The notes below the pieces were generated by a model. That model was not told the DNA's origin. It did not search any database and saw nothing but the letters and a program-made list of their open reading frames with translations. DNA of 27,760 nt from an uncultured bacterium (GTDB taxonomy: Bacteria > Bacillota > Clostridia > Peptostreptococcales > Anaerovoracaceae), in NCBI GenBank assembly GCA_905214195.1, contig CAJMLH010000026.1, positions 1-27,760 on the forward strand, read 5' to 3'. Of the stretch, positions 8,016 through 16,991 are shown one piece after another. The position numbers were made by a program, and so were the translations under genes. How positions within the stretch are numbered: the stretch's first letter is position 1; the number at the start of each line of letters is the position of its first letter.

Positions 8016-9649
8016 ACTTTTCATATCCGGCAGTTACTGGGAAAAAGGCGCTTGAGGATATAAATTTGAATATCGAAAGAGGGGAGTATGTAGCTGTTTG
8101 CGGTAAGAGCGGCAGCGGCAAAACCACTCTGCTTAAACACCTTAAAAGCGTGCTTACGCCGCACGGAAAAACTTCCGGAGAGATTTTGTTCGAGGGAAAA
8201 CCTTTAGCAGAAGCTGATCTCAGGGAACAGTCGAGCAAGATAGGTTATGTAATGCAAAACCCGGACAATCAGATAGTTACTGATAAAGTATGGCATGAAC
8301 TTGCTTTTGGACTTGAAAGCCTTGGAATGGATCAGAAAACCATAAGGCTGAGGGTTGCAGAAATGGCAAGCTACTTTGGTATACAGGGATGGTTTCATAA
8401 GAATGTATCTGAACTTTCGGGGGGACAGAAGCAGCTTCTTAATTTGGCTTCTATAATGGCAATGCAACCCACCGTGCTTATACTGGACGAACCGACAAGT
8501 CAGTTGGATCCGATTGCGGCAGCCGATTTTCTAAATACAGTAAGAAAAATCAACTTGGAGCTTGGGACTACCGTAATAATAACGGAACACAGGCTGGAAG
8601 ATATTTTTCATGCCGCAGATAAAGTTGTAGTAATGGAAAAGGGAAAAATCATTGCAGCAGATGAGCCTCGAAAGATAGGTGAGTTTTTGAAAGCAGAAAA
8701 TAACGAAATGTTTGCTGCCATGCCATCACCGGTTCAGATTTACTATGGTGTTGACAATAATCTCAAATGCCCTCTGACAGTAAGGGAAGGGCGTAACTGG
8801 CTCAGTGAAATTTTCGAGGACAGAGAAATCAAAGTTGATTCTGTAAAAGAAGAGGAATATAATGATGATATCGGTACACCGGCTATAATCATGAAAGAAG
8901 TATGGTTCAGATATGAAAAATCATCACCTGATGTACTTAAAGGTGTCAATCTTAATGTTCCAAAGGAAAAAATTTTCGCTATAGTAGGTGGAAACGGAAC
9001 AGGAAAATCCACAACATTGAAATCCATATGCAGCATATGCAAACCTTATAGGGGTCAGGTGCTGATAGATGGTAAAAGATTGGACAAATATAAGTCGTCC
9101 GAGCTTTTTAGGGGGAATTTGGCTATGCTGCCTCAGGATCCTCAAAGTTTATTTGTTAAAAAGACAGTAAGAGAAGATTTAGAGGAAATGCTTATTTCCG
9201 GAGATGATAAGAGCAAGGTTGATGCCGCGGCGGAAATATGTGATATTAAAGATCTGATGGAAAGTCATCCATATGACCTTTCAGGCGGTGAACAGCAGAG
9301 GGCAGCACTTGCTAAAGTCTTGCTTACAGACCCTAAAATATTGCTTCTTGATGAACCGACAAAGGGGATAGACAATTTCTTTAAATTGAAGTTTGCTAAA
9401 ATCTTGAAAGATCTCAAAGCAAGAGGAGTAACTGTTTTGATGGTGTCGCATGATGTAGAGTTCTGTGCCAAATATGCCGATATAGTCGGAATGTTTTTTG
9501 ACGGAAGTGTTATTACCACCAATACACCTAACAGATTCTTCTCACAGAACAGCTTTTACACTACTGCCGCCAACAGGATGAGCAGACATATATTTAAAAA
9601 TGCCATTACAAACGAGGATGTGATTGATTTATGCCGACTCAACAGATAG
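7988..9649 (+). CDS. ecfA: fused ECF ATPase (EcfA-EcfA' in one chain)
   Basis: A 553-residue protein with two complete ABC ATPase domains. Domain 1 has Walker A GKSGSGKT (39-46), Q-loop Gln90, signature LSGGQKQ (143-149), Walker B VLILDEPT (163-170) and switch His201. Domain 2 has Walker A GGNGTGKST (334-342), Q-loop Gln383, signature LSGGEQQR (431-438), Walker B ILLLDEPT (451-458) and His488. Both sites keep their key residues and should be active. In most Firmicutes EcfA and EcfA' are separate proteins; fusion of the two is known in dedicated (group I-like) systems. GGAGG precedes the ATG within the ecfT reading frame. It overlaps the S gene by 19 bases. It powers import through the membrane complex. 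Confidence 0.92.
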   Translation: MAHFEIKNLNFSYPAVTGKKALEDINLNIERGEYVAVCGKSGSGKTTLLKHLKSVLTPHGKTSGEILFEGKPLAEADLREQSSKIGYVMQNPDNQIVTDKVWHELAFGLESLGMDQKTIRLRVAEMASYFGIQGWFHKNVSELSGGQKQLLNLASIMAMQPTVLILDEPTSQLDPIAAADFLNTVRKINLELGTTVIITEHRLEDIFHAADKVVVMEKGKIIAADEPRKIGEFLKAENNEMFAAMPSPVQIYYGVDNNLKCPLTVREGRNWLSEIFEDREIKVDSVKEEEYNDDIGTPAIIMKEVWFRYEKSSPDVLKGVNLNVPKEKIFAIVGGNGTGKSTTLKSICSICKPYRGQVLIDGKRLDKYKSSELFRGNLAMLPQDPQSLFVKKTVREDLEEMLISGDDKSKVDAAAEICDIKDLMESHPYDLSGGEQQRAALAKVLLTDPKILLLDEPTKGIDNFFKLKFAKILKDLKARGVTVLMVSHDVEFCAKYADIVGMFFDGSVITTNTPNRFFSQNSFYTTAANRMSRHIFKNAITNEDVIDLCRLNR

Positions 9650-10365
9650 AAAAGAAAGGAAATAAAAAAACCCTTTGGATTACTTTGATTGTGATAGTGG
9701 TGCTGATACCGGCAACCGTTGGAATATCATGGTATATGGGGGATAGAAAATATTATATTGCAAGTGTTCTTATAATGATATATTCCATGGTACCGTTTTT
9801 TGCAAGCTTTGAAAGCAGGAAACCGCAGGCGAGGGAGATGGTAACCCTTGCCATAATGTGTGCCATTGCGGTAGCTGCAAGAACGGCATTTATATGGGCT
9901 CCTCACTTTAAACCGATAGGCGGAATTATTATGATTACTGCCATGGCTTTCGGACCTCAGGCCGGGTTTATGACCGGATCGTTGAGTATGATAGTTAGTG
10001 ATATGATTTTCGGACAAGGACCATGGACTCCGTGGCAGATGTTCTCATATGGAATGTTAGGATTTATAACAGGACTGTTGGCGAAAAAAGGATGGTTGTC
10101 AGAGAAAAAGCCGCTGGTAGCCGCCGTTACAGGCTTTGTTTTCATGGTATTGGTAGTGGGACCTATATTAGATACAGCCACACTGTTTACAATGTCGCAG
10201 TTTTTGAATACTGAATCCGTTCTTGGCATTTATCTGGCGGGAATACCTGTGAATATAAGTCAAGGAGTTGCCGTTTTTCTATGTGTTTTACTCCTTACAA
10301 AACCGTTAATGCATAAACTTAACAGAATAAAAATCAAATATGGGATAATTGATAATGAAATTTAA
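9631..10365 (+). CDS. ECF transporter S component, probable cobalamin/corrinoid specificity
   Basis: A 244-residue membrane protein with about six or seven hydrophobic segments, including ~14-34, ~41-58, ~70-90, ~96-125, ~137-152, ~162-180 and ~204-228. The central region (MAFGPQAGFMTGSLSMIVSD at 105-124, then GQGPWTPWQM at 128-137) is characteristic of the ECF S-component family. This subunit binds the vitamin and determines specificity. Sequence alone does not fix the ligand, and related proteins are annotated only as ECF S component. The upstream cobalamin riboswitch and DUF4430 gene point to cobalamin or a precursor such as cobinamide. The start overlaps the ATPase gene and the end overlaps the second ecfT by 11 bases. 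Confidence 0.85.
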   Translation: MPTQQIEKKGNKKTLWITLIVIVVLIPATVGISWYMGDRKYYIASVLIMIYSMVPFFASFESRKPQAREMVTLAIMCAIAVAARTAFIWAPHFKPIGGIIMITAMAFGPQAGFMTGSLSMIVSDMIFGQGPWTPWQMFSYGMLGFITGLLAKKGWLSEKKPLVAAVTGFVFMVLVVGPILDTATLFTMSQFLNTESVLGIYLAGIPVNISQGVAVFLCVLLLTKPLMHKLNRIKIKYGIIDNEI

Positions 10366-11236
10366 CAGTTACCATCCTGCAATAAATTTAATATATTTTA
10401 CAGCAGCTATAGGACTTGCAATATACTTTGATCATCCTGTTTTTACTGCTGTGTCATATTTTTGTGCATTTGCATATTCGGTAAAACTTAATGGTAAAAA
10501 GGGTTTGATATTTGATTTGTGTTTAATTCCTCCGGCTCTGATATTTGCCGGGTGGTATTCGTATTATAACCATTTTGGAATTACAAACCTGAGACAGAAT
10601 TTTGTGGGGAACGAAATAACCCTTGAAGCATTGTTGTACGGCATTGAAACAGGTGTTACGATTATTACTGTAATCATGTTTTTTTCATGTGTGTTTGCAG
10701 TGTTTTCTTCTGACAAAGTGGTATATCTGTTCGGCAAAATTTCACCAAAACTGTCCCTGTTTATTTCAATATTGCTTAGAATTGTGCCTAAAACCAAGCA
10801 GTATGGCAGGAGAGTAATTACAGCACAGATGGGTGTGGGAAGAAGTCCAGCTCAGGGGAACTTATGGCAGCGGTTTGTCAATTCATTGAGAGTGGTATCC
10901 ATATTGCTAACATGGACTCTTGAAAATATTGTTGAAAGCGCACGCTCTATGGAGTGCAGAGGATATTCTCTAAAGGGAAGGACGGCTTTTTCCATATACA
11001 GATTTGACAACAGAGACAGAGGCTTTGTTATAGTTATATTTTTGCTTTTAACTATTATATGGTGCGGATGGGCGCTGGATCAGACAGGGATTTATTATGA
11101 CCCTAAAATAATAATGGCGGATATTACTCCTTTGTCTTATGTTTTTTACATTGCCTACGGAATACTGTTACTTTTGCCGATGATATTACAGATAGCAGGA
11201 GAGAGAAAATTCGACAGACTTATAAATGAGAGATAA
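10355..11236 (+). CDS. ecfT: ECF transporter T component (second copy)
   Basis: A second EcfT-family protein (293 residues from ATG 10355; a TTG six bases earlier is in frame but has no better ribosome site). Membrane segments are predicted near 10-45, 53-68, 98-120, 132-145, 230-250 and 268-288. The coupling motif is ARSMECRGYS at 196-205, followed by the same A-F-S-I-Y-R strand seen in the first copy (F-A-I-Y-R), so the two are paralogues with diverged sequence. Two T subunits flank one fused ATPase and one S component. They may form a heteromeric scaffold, or serve as alternatives. It is the last gene before the terminator at 11248. Confidence 0.85.
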   Translation: MKFNSYHPAINLIYFTAAIGLAIYFDHPVFTAVSYFCAFAYSVKLNGKKGLIFDLCLIPPALIFAGWYSYYNHFGITNLRQNFVGNEITLEALLYGIETGVTIITVIMFFSCVFAVFSSDKVVYLFGKISPKLSLFISILLRIVPKTKQYGRRVITAQMGVGRSPAQGNLWQRFVNSLRVVSILLTWTLENIVESARSMECRGYSLKGRTAFSIYRFDNRDRGFVIVIFLLLTIIWCGWALDQTGIYYDPKIIMADITPLSYVFYIAYGILLLLPMILQIAGERKFDRLINER

Positions 11237-11247
11237 AAATTAAATAA

Positions 11248-11311
11248 GTCTAAAAAAACCGGTCTCAAAAGTAAGATTGATAATTATACTTATGAGGTCG
11301 GTTTTTTAGAC
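11248..11311. terminator. bidirectional terminator after the B12 operon
   Basis: Outer arms GTCTAAAAAAACCGG (11248-11262) and CCGACCTCA-complementary TGAGGTCGG plus six T and AGAC (11293-11311) pair over about 19 bp, with two G-T pairs and one bulged A. A small inner stem AAGTA/TACTT caps it. The A run on one side and T run on the other suit termination from both directions, and the flanking genes converge here. Confidence 0.75.
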
Positions 11312-11336
11312 TCTATTGTCATATGGTTTTTTAAAT

Positions 11337-12443
11337 TCAGAACCGTATAGGCTTGCTGTTTATACCTATGTTCAATATTACACCTATAGAAATCAAGCTG
11401 GCAACAACTGATGTTCCTCCGCCGGAAAGGAGCGGCAGGGTAATTCCGGTTACAGGCATCAGGCCCATAGTCATAGCTATATTTTCAAATATTTGAAACA
11501 GAAACATTGCCGCAAACCCAACGACGATTAGCGCACCGTAAAGGTCGAGGGCATCACGAATGATTTTGATGAAGCGGAATAAAAGGCCGGAGTACAGGAG
11601 TATGACGAAAAGCCCTCCTACAAAGCCTAATTCTTCAACAACAACAGAAAATATAAAGTCAGATTGCTGGACAGGTATGAAATCCAGTTCTTTTTGTGTT
11701 CCGTTAAAAAGACCTTTTCCCCAGAAACCTCCCGAACCTATGGCAACTTTAGATTGCCATACTTGATAATTACCCGGCAGGTTAAGATTGTCGGGGTGAA
11801 GAAATGCCTCGATACGCTGCTTTTGATAATCTCCCAAAAGACTGTATACTACCGGAAGAGCGGCAATAGCTGCGATAATCGATTTGAACAAAATCTTGTA
11901 ATCTATGCCTGCAAAGAAAACCATAAACAGCCATATTACCATATATACAAGAGCACTTCCCAAGTCCTCTTTCAGAACTATAGCTATTATAGGGAGAGCA
12001 TAAAGTCCTGCGAGCAGTACACCACGGAATTTTTTTATATCTTCACGGTGGTCTGAGAGATAGTTGGCCATAAGAAGTATAAAAAGTATTTTGACAAATT
12101 CAGATGGCTGCAAGGTAGTAACACCTAAGTTTATCCATGCCCTTGAGCCATATTGTTCAATTCCAAGTCCCGGTATATATACGGACAGGAGCAGTATGAC
12201 AGAAGCAATATACAGATATTTGCTTAATCCGATGAACATGGTATATTCAAGGTGGAGTACAACCACCATCACTATAAACCCCATGATGTATGCGACGGCT
12301 TGAACCCATACGGCTCTGTCCATGACAAAACCATTGTCGTAAACTGTACTTTCCAACATCAGTAGGCTCATTATTCCGAGAAGGGCAACAAAAGCCAATA
12401 TAAATTTGTCTGCTAATTTAAGCGGGCTCAAAAAATTCTTCAT
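11337..12443 (-). CDS. rodA: RodA/FtsW-type peptidoglycan glycosyltransferase
   Basis: A 368-residue SEDS protein with about ten membrane segments. Family signatures are GSRAWI (99-104), LQPSEFVKI (111-119), KEDLGSALV with the catalytic Asp160, SDFIFSVVVEELGFVGG and PVTGITLPLLSGGGTS near the C-terminus. SEDS enzymes polymerise lipid II into glycan strands together with a class B penicillin-binding protein. The length and the EDLGSAL and GITLPLLSGGGTS forms suit RodA (elongation), although FtsW or SpoVE cannot be excluded without a tree. It is transcribed alone from a strong promoter divergent from rny. AAAGGAT precedes the ATG. Confidence 0.88.
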   Translation of the reverse strand: MKNFLSPLKLADKFILAFVALLGIMSLLMLESTVYDNGFVMDRAVWVQAVAYIMGFIVMVVVLHLEYTMFIGLSKYLYIASVILLLSVYIPGLGIEQYGSRAWINLGVTTLQPSEFVKILFILLMANYLSDHREDIKKFRGVLLAGLYALPIIAIVLKEDLGSALVYMVIWLFMVFFAGIDYKILFKSIIAAIAALPVVYSLLGDYQKQRIEAFLHPDNLNLPGNYQVWQSKVAIGSGGFWGKGLFNGTQKELDFIPVQQSDFIFSVVVEELGFVGGLFVILLYSGLLFRFIKIIRDALDLYGALIVVGFAAMFLFQIFENIAMTMGLMPVTGITLPLLSGGGTSVVASLISIGVILNIGINSKPIRF

Positions 12444-12477
12444 TCCAAAATTATCCTTTTAAAGTTTTGATTTTAAT

Positions 12478-12506
12478 ATTATACCCGTATTCTGTTAAGA
12501 TATCAA
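12478..12506 (-). promoter_or_regulatory. promoter of rodA
   Basis: Read on the minus strand: TTGATA (12506-12501), a 17-base spacer, and a perfect TATAAT (12483-12478), 35 bases before the ATG. Confidence 0.72.
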
Positions 12507-12646
12507 GTATTGTGAAGTGAAGAAAACGGGAAGATGGTTTTAGGAAGAATTGCAAGCTGAATTTGAAAGCAAAAAACTCAGAACAAAATATCGGGAAATA
12601 TGTTTTTTGTGTGAAATCTTCTTGAAAAACAGGCAATTAAAAGTTG

Positions 12647-12675
12647 TTTACAATTCTTTTGTTTTAATATATAAT
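12647..12675 (+). promoter_or_regulatory. promoter of rny
   Basis: TTTACA (12647-12652), a 17-base spacer and a perfect TATAAT (12670-12675), 45 bases before the ATG. The ribosome site AAAGGAGGTG that follows is nearly ideal. Confidence 0.75.
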
Positions 12676-12720
12676 AAATCCGTATGGATATAAATTGAAA
12701 TAGATAAAGGAGGTGTTGTA

Positions 12721-14265
12721 ATGGCTCCAACCGTTGTGACAATTATTGCCTGCGCCAGCACGCTGATTGTTGGTGCGTTGATCGGATATATTTACAGGAA
12801 AAATGTTGGTGAAAAAGCTATAGGCAGTGCTGAGCAAAAAGCAAGGAATCTTATACTTGACGCCGAGAATAAGTCCGAAACATTGAAAAAAGAAGCCATT
12901 CTTGAGGCTAAAGAAGAAGCTCACAGACTTAGAAGCGATGCTGAAAAGGATGCGAGAGAAAGAAGATCGGAAATACAAAGATCAGAAAGACGACTCATTC
13001 AAAAAGAGGAGTCTATAGACAGAAAATTAGAAAATATCGAAAGAAAAGAAGAAAGCATAATCCAGAAAGAGCAAAATATAGTAAACAAGCAGAAAGATTT
13101 GGACAAGATAATCTCCAAGCAGCTTGAAGAATTAGAAAGAATTTCCGGATATACAGTTGACGAAGCAAAAGCACTTCTGCTTTCAAACATTGAAAAAGAA
13201 GTTAGACACGACGCCTCTTTGATGATAAAAGATATTGAATCCAAGGCCAAAGAGGAGGCAGACAAGAAAGCAAAATATATAATAACAGGTGCTATTCAGA
13301 GATGTGCAGCAGACCATGTGGCCGAAAGTACAGTTTCCGTCGTTGCTCTTCCAAACGATGAAATGAAAGGAAGAATAATCGGCCGTGAGGGAAGAAACAT
13401 AAGAGCAATTGAAACACTTACAGGGGTGGATCTGATAATAGATGATACACCTGAAGCCGTTATTCTGTCGGGATTTGATCCTGTAAGAAGAGAAATTGCA
13501 AGAGTAGCTCTTGAAAAGCTTATCGTAGACGGAAGAATACATCCGGCAAGAATAGAAGAAATGGTGGAAAAGGCCGAAAGAGAGGTCAATGCCATTATTA
13601 AAGAAGAAGGTGAACAGGCCGCCTTTGAGGTAGGTATACACAATCTTCATCCTGAATTGATAAAACTTCTCGGAAGACTTAAATACAGAACTTCATACGG
13701 ACAGAATGTTTTGAAGCATTCCGTGGAAGTTGCTCACCTTGCGGGACTTATGGCCGGTGAACTCGGTCTTGATATAAAGCTTGCAAAGAGAGCAGGATTA
13801 CTTCATGATATAGGTAAAGCCCTAGATCATGAGGTGGAAGGCACTCATGTTGATATAGGAATTGATGTACTCAGAAGATATAAGGAATCTGAGGCCGTTA
13901 TAAACGGAATGGCAGCCCATCATGGCGATTATGAACCTAAGAGTATGGAAGCTGTTCTCATCGCTGCGGCTGATGCTCTTTCGGCAGCAAGACCGGGAGC
14001 AAGAAGAGAAACTCTTGATGCTTATATAAAGCGTCTTGAAAAATTGGAAGAGATAGCCAATACAACGCCGGGAGTTGAAAAATCATTTGCAATACAGGCC
14101 GGCCGTGAAATAAGAATTATTGCAAAACCTGATGATGTAAACGATGAGGAAATTGTTTTCCTCGCAAGAGAAATTTCTAAGAAGATAGAAGCTGAACTGG
14201 AATATCCGGGACAGATAAAGGTAAATGTGGTCAGAGAAACGAGAGCCATAGATTATGCCAAATAA
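12721..14265 (+). CDS. rny: ribonuclease Y
   Basis: A 514-residue protein of the usual RNase Y length. It has an N-terminal membrane anchor (~3-25), a long coiled coil rich in Glu, Lys and Arg (~35-185), a KH domain with the RNA-binding loop GRIIGREGRN (217-226) followed by DLIIDDTPEAVILSGFDP, and an HD phosphohydrolase domain with HDIGKALDHE (His362-Asp363). RNase Y is the membrane-bound endonuclease that starts mRNA decay in many Firmicutes. All key residues are present. It is monocistronic, with its own promoter and the terminator at 14321. Confidence 0.96.
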   Translation: MAPTVVTIIACASTLIVGALIGYIYRKNVGEKAIGSAEQKARNLILDAENKSETLKKEAILEAKEEAHRLRSDAEKDARERRSEIQRSERRLIQKEESIDRKLENIERKEESIIQKEQNIVNKQKDLDKIISKQLEELERISGYTVDEAKALLLSNIEKEVRHDASLMIKDIESKAKEEADKKAKYIITGAIQRCAADHVAESTVSVVALPNDEMKGRIIGREGRNIRAIETLTGVDLIIDDTPEAVILSGFDPVRREIARVALEKLIVDGRIHPARIEEMVEKAEREVNAIIKEEGEQAAFEVGIHNLHPELIKLLGRLKYRTSYGQNVLKHSVEVAHLAGLMAGELGLDIKLAKRAGLLHDIGKALDHEVEGTHVDIGIDVLRRYKESEAVINGMAAHHGDYEPKSMEAVLIAAADALSAARPGARRETLDAYIKRLEKLEEIANTTPGVEKSFAIQAGREIRIIAKPDDVNDEEIVFLAREISKKIEAELEYPGQIKVNVVRETRAIDYAK

Positions 14266-14320
14266 TAATCTTCATCAGAAAGGCAGGTTATCTTGTCAAT
14301 CTGAGTAAAAGAGAATCTAA

Positions 14321-14353
14321 AAAGGGGCTCCTTTCGATAGGAGTTCCTTTTTT
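14321..14353 (+). terminator. intrinsic terminator of rny
   Basis: AAAGGGGCTCCT pairs with AGGAGTTCCTTT (12 bp including two G-T pairs) around TTCGAT, with the T run continuing to 14353. Confidence 0.8.
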
Positions 14354-14418
14354 CAACTGAAATGTACATTCTATGATACCTTGCATAAATTTATTTAATA
14401 TTAATGAACGGAGGAAGT

Positions 14419-15801
14419 ATGACGACAATTTTGACAGAACAAGAAAATAAGACTTTTTACAGACAGCTTATCACAGTTGGAATTCCGGTTCTGATACAGC
14501 AGCTTATAGTAGTAGGACTCAATCTTGTCGATACCATAATGGTGGGAAAGATTTCGGCAAATGCTCTTGCAGCCGTAGGTGCAGCCAATCAAGTATACTT
14601 TATGTACAGTGTCGTTATGTTCGGGATTTTCAGCGGAGCTGCGGTTTATACGGTACAATATTGGGGCATACGGGATCTTAAAAGTTTGCGTAAGATAATA
14701 GGCATTGATTATGTAATGTGCGTAGCAGTTACAGTGCCTGTAGTTATTTTTGCGTTTATTGCATCACCAATGTTGATGAGTTTTTTTACAGATGACCCTG
14801 AAGTAATTGCTCTTGGAAGAGATTATATGAGAATAGCTTGCTTTTCTTATATTTTCAGCGGAATGACATTTTCCATATCATATAATTCCAGAGCTCTTAT
14901 AATGCTCAAGATACCGACAATCATAAATGCGGTTGCAATAGTGATAAATATAATTCTCAATTACGGATTGATTTACGGTAATTTGGGTCTGCCTGAGATG
15001 GGTGTGAGAGGTGCGGCTTTAGCTACTCTTACGGCCAGAATAATAGAGTGTGCCGCAATGTTTTCTTATATTTATATAGCAAAGGATCATCCTTTGGGTG
15101 CAAAATTCAGTGAATTCATGTCTTTCGGAAAGGCACTGTATAAAAATGTAATGAAAACCGCTATCCCTGTTATATTTAACGAGGGTCTTTGGGCTTTGTC
15201 AGTGACTATGGTATTTGCCGCATATGGAAAGATAGGACCTGCGGCCCTTGCCATTGTTCAGGTTGCCAACACCATAACTGAAGTTTTCCAGACTGCTTAT
15301 GCAGGTGTTAGTAATGCTTCTGCCGTAATTGTAGGACAGGCCTTGGGACAGGGAAAAGTAGAAAACTCATATATATACAGCAAGCGAATACTCAAAATCA
15401 CATGGGTTCTAAATGTATTCATGACGCTGCTTCTTATATTTATAAGAGAACCTATAGCACAGATATACGATTTTGATGCTGAAACGACAAGCCTGCTGCT
15501 TTCATCAATGTTTATATTCGCCATAGCACTTACTCCTAAGATGCTGGCTTATGTTATAATCTGCGGTATACTAAGAGCAGGCGGAGATACGCTTTACTGT
15601 ATGTTCTTGGATGTGGCATTTAATATGCTGATGCAGGTTCCGCTGGCTTACTTATCAGTCCTTGTGTTTGGAATGCCGCTTCCTATGGCAATTGCTATGG
15701 TTGCGATATCTGATATTATAAAAGTATTTTTCTGTTATAAGCGTTATTTCAGCAGAAAGTGGATAAATATATTTACAGGAGTAGAAGCAGATAAAGAATA
15801 A
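14419..15801 (+). CDS. MATE-family multidrug/sodium antiporter
   Basis: A 460-residue MATE transporter with twelve predicted membrane segments and the two-fold repeat of the family. The N-terminal half begins ITVGIPVLIQQLIVVGLNLV-DTIMVGKIS, and the second half begins IPVIFNEGLWALS near residue 255. MATE proteins export drugs or metabolites using sodium or proton gradients; the substrate cannot be told. An in-frame ATG at 14404 exists, but GGAGG at 14409-14413 lies inside that extension and is well placed for ATG 14419, so the later start is chosen. It is followed after 13 bases by the desulfurase gene, probably in one transcript. Confidence 0.9.
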   Translation: MTTILTEQENKTFYRQLITVGIPVLIQQLIVVGLNLVDTIMVGKISANALAAVGAANQVYFMYSVVMFGIFSGAAVYTVQYWGIRDLKSLRKIIGIDYVMCVAVTVPVVIFAFIASPMLMSFFTDDPEVIALGRDYMRIACFSYIFSGMTFSISYNSRALIMLKIPTIINAVAIVINIILNYGLIYGNLGLPEMGVRGAALATLTARIIECAAMFSYIYIAKDHPLGAKFSEFMSFGKALYKNVMKTAIPVIFNEGLWALSVTMVFAAYGKIGPAALAIVQVANTITEVFQTAYAGVSNASAVIVGQALGQGKVENSYIYSKRILKITWVLNVFMTLLLIFIREPIAQIYDFDAETTSLLLSSMFIFAIALTPKMLAYVIICGILRAGGDTLYCMFLDVAFNMLMQVPLAYLSVLVFGMPLPMAIAMVAISDIIKVFFCYKRYFSRKWINIFTGVEADKE

Positions 15802-15814
15802 AGAGAGGGGAAAC

Positions 15815-16981
15815 ATGTTTGTTTATTTAGACAACAGTTCTACTACAAAGCCTTATGGTGAAGTGGTTGATGTTATGACAAAGGTGCTGAGAGAAGATTT
15901 CGGAAACCCGTCTTCTCTGCATTGGCTTGGCGTAACAGCAGAAAAGTATGTTAAAACTGCAAGAAAAACATTTGCAAAATCTATAGGAGCTTCTGAAGAT
16001 GAAGTTTATTTTACTTCGTGCGGAACTGAATCAGATAATACGGCATTGCTTGAGGGAGCACTTTCACGCAAGGCGAGAGGGAAAAAGGTTATAACCACAA
16101 AGGTAGAACATCCTGCTGTGCTCGAACCTGCTGCAAGGCTTGAGGCTATGGGATTTGAGGTTGAATATATAGGTGTTGACGATAAGTGCCGTCTTGACAT
16201 AAAACAGCTAAAAGATGCTATTACAGAAGACACGGTTATGATATCGGTGATGGCAGTAAACAATGAAACAGGTACTGTAATGCCATTGAAAGAAATTGCC
16301 GACATAAAGAACAGATTTAATAAGGAACACGGATGTGACATATTGCTGCATACAGACGCAGTGCAGGCCTATGGCAAGATTCCAATTAACTTAAACGGCA
16401 TAGACATGATGTCAGTCAGCGGCCATAAAATACATGGACCTAAAGGAATAGGCGGACTTTATATAAGAAAAGGAGTGTCTGTACCTCCGTATCTGATAGG
16501 AGGCGGTCAGGAAAAAAATATGCGCTCAGGTACTGAAAATACTGCGGGTATTGCAGGTTTTGGACGAGCAATCGATATTTCTTATGAAAACTTTTCCAAG
16601 AGAGTTACTGCCATGACAGAAGCACGAAATCGGCTTCTTGAGGGAATCAGAGCAGAGATAAAGGATATAGTTGTCAATAGCCCGCAGGATCAATGGGCAG
16701 GACCATCGGTGCTGAGCATATCTTTTATCGGAACAAGGGGCGAAGTGCTTCTCCATACTCTTGAACAAGACGGAATATTTGTATCAACCGGATCTGCATG
16801 TTCGTCAAACAAGAAAGGACAAAGTCATGTTCTTCAGTCTATGGGCTTGAGCCAAAAGGCTATAGAGGGTACTGTGAGATTCAGCTTTAGTGAGTTTAAT
16901 ACTATAGAAGAGATGGATTTCGTGACAGAAAAGGTAAAACAGGCAGTTAATAAGTTCAGAAAGTTAGGAAGCTTTAGGTAG
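15815..16981 (+). CDS. cysteine desulfurase (NifS/IscS-like), ThiI partner
   Basis: A 388-residue class V aminotransferase-fold enzyme that takes sulfur from cysteine as a protein persulfide. Visible features are YLDNSSTTKP at the start, the PLP-stacking His99 (KVEHPAV), Asp181 (LHTDAVQ), PLP lysine Lys205 (SGHKIHGPKG) and catalytic Cys329 (STGSACSS). It is placed 10 bases before thiI. The same pairing occurs in Bacillus subtilis, where NifZ donates sulfur to ThiI for 4-thiouridine in tRNA, so this is the most likely role rather than general Fe-S assembly. No iscU or sufU is adjacent. GAGAGGGG precedes the ATG. Confidence 0.92.
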   Translation: MFVYLDNSSTTKPYGEVVDVMTKVLREDFGNPSSLHWLGVTAEKYVKTARKTFAKSIGASEDEVYFTSCGTESDNTALLEGALSRKARGKKVITTKVEHPAVLEPAARLEAMGFEVEYIGVDDKCRLDIKQLKDAITEDTVMISVMAVNNETGTVMPLKEIADIKNRFNKEHGCDILLHTDAVQAYGKIPINLNGIDMMSVSGHKIHGPKGIGGLYIRKGVSVPPYLIGGGQEKNMRSGTENTAGIAGFGRAIDISYENFSKRVTAMTEARNRLLEGIRAEIKDIVVNSPQDQWAGPSVLSISFIGTRGEVLLHTLEQDGIFVSTGSACSSNKKGQSHVLQSMGLSQKAIEGTVRFSFSEFNTIEEMDFVTEKVKQAVNKFRKLGSFR

Positions 16982-16991
16982 AGGAGAAATT

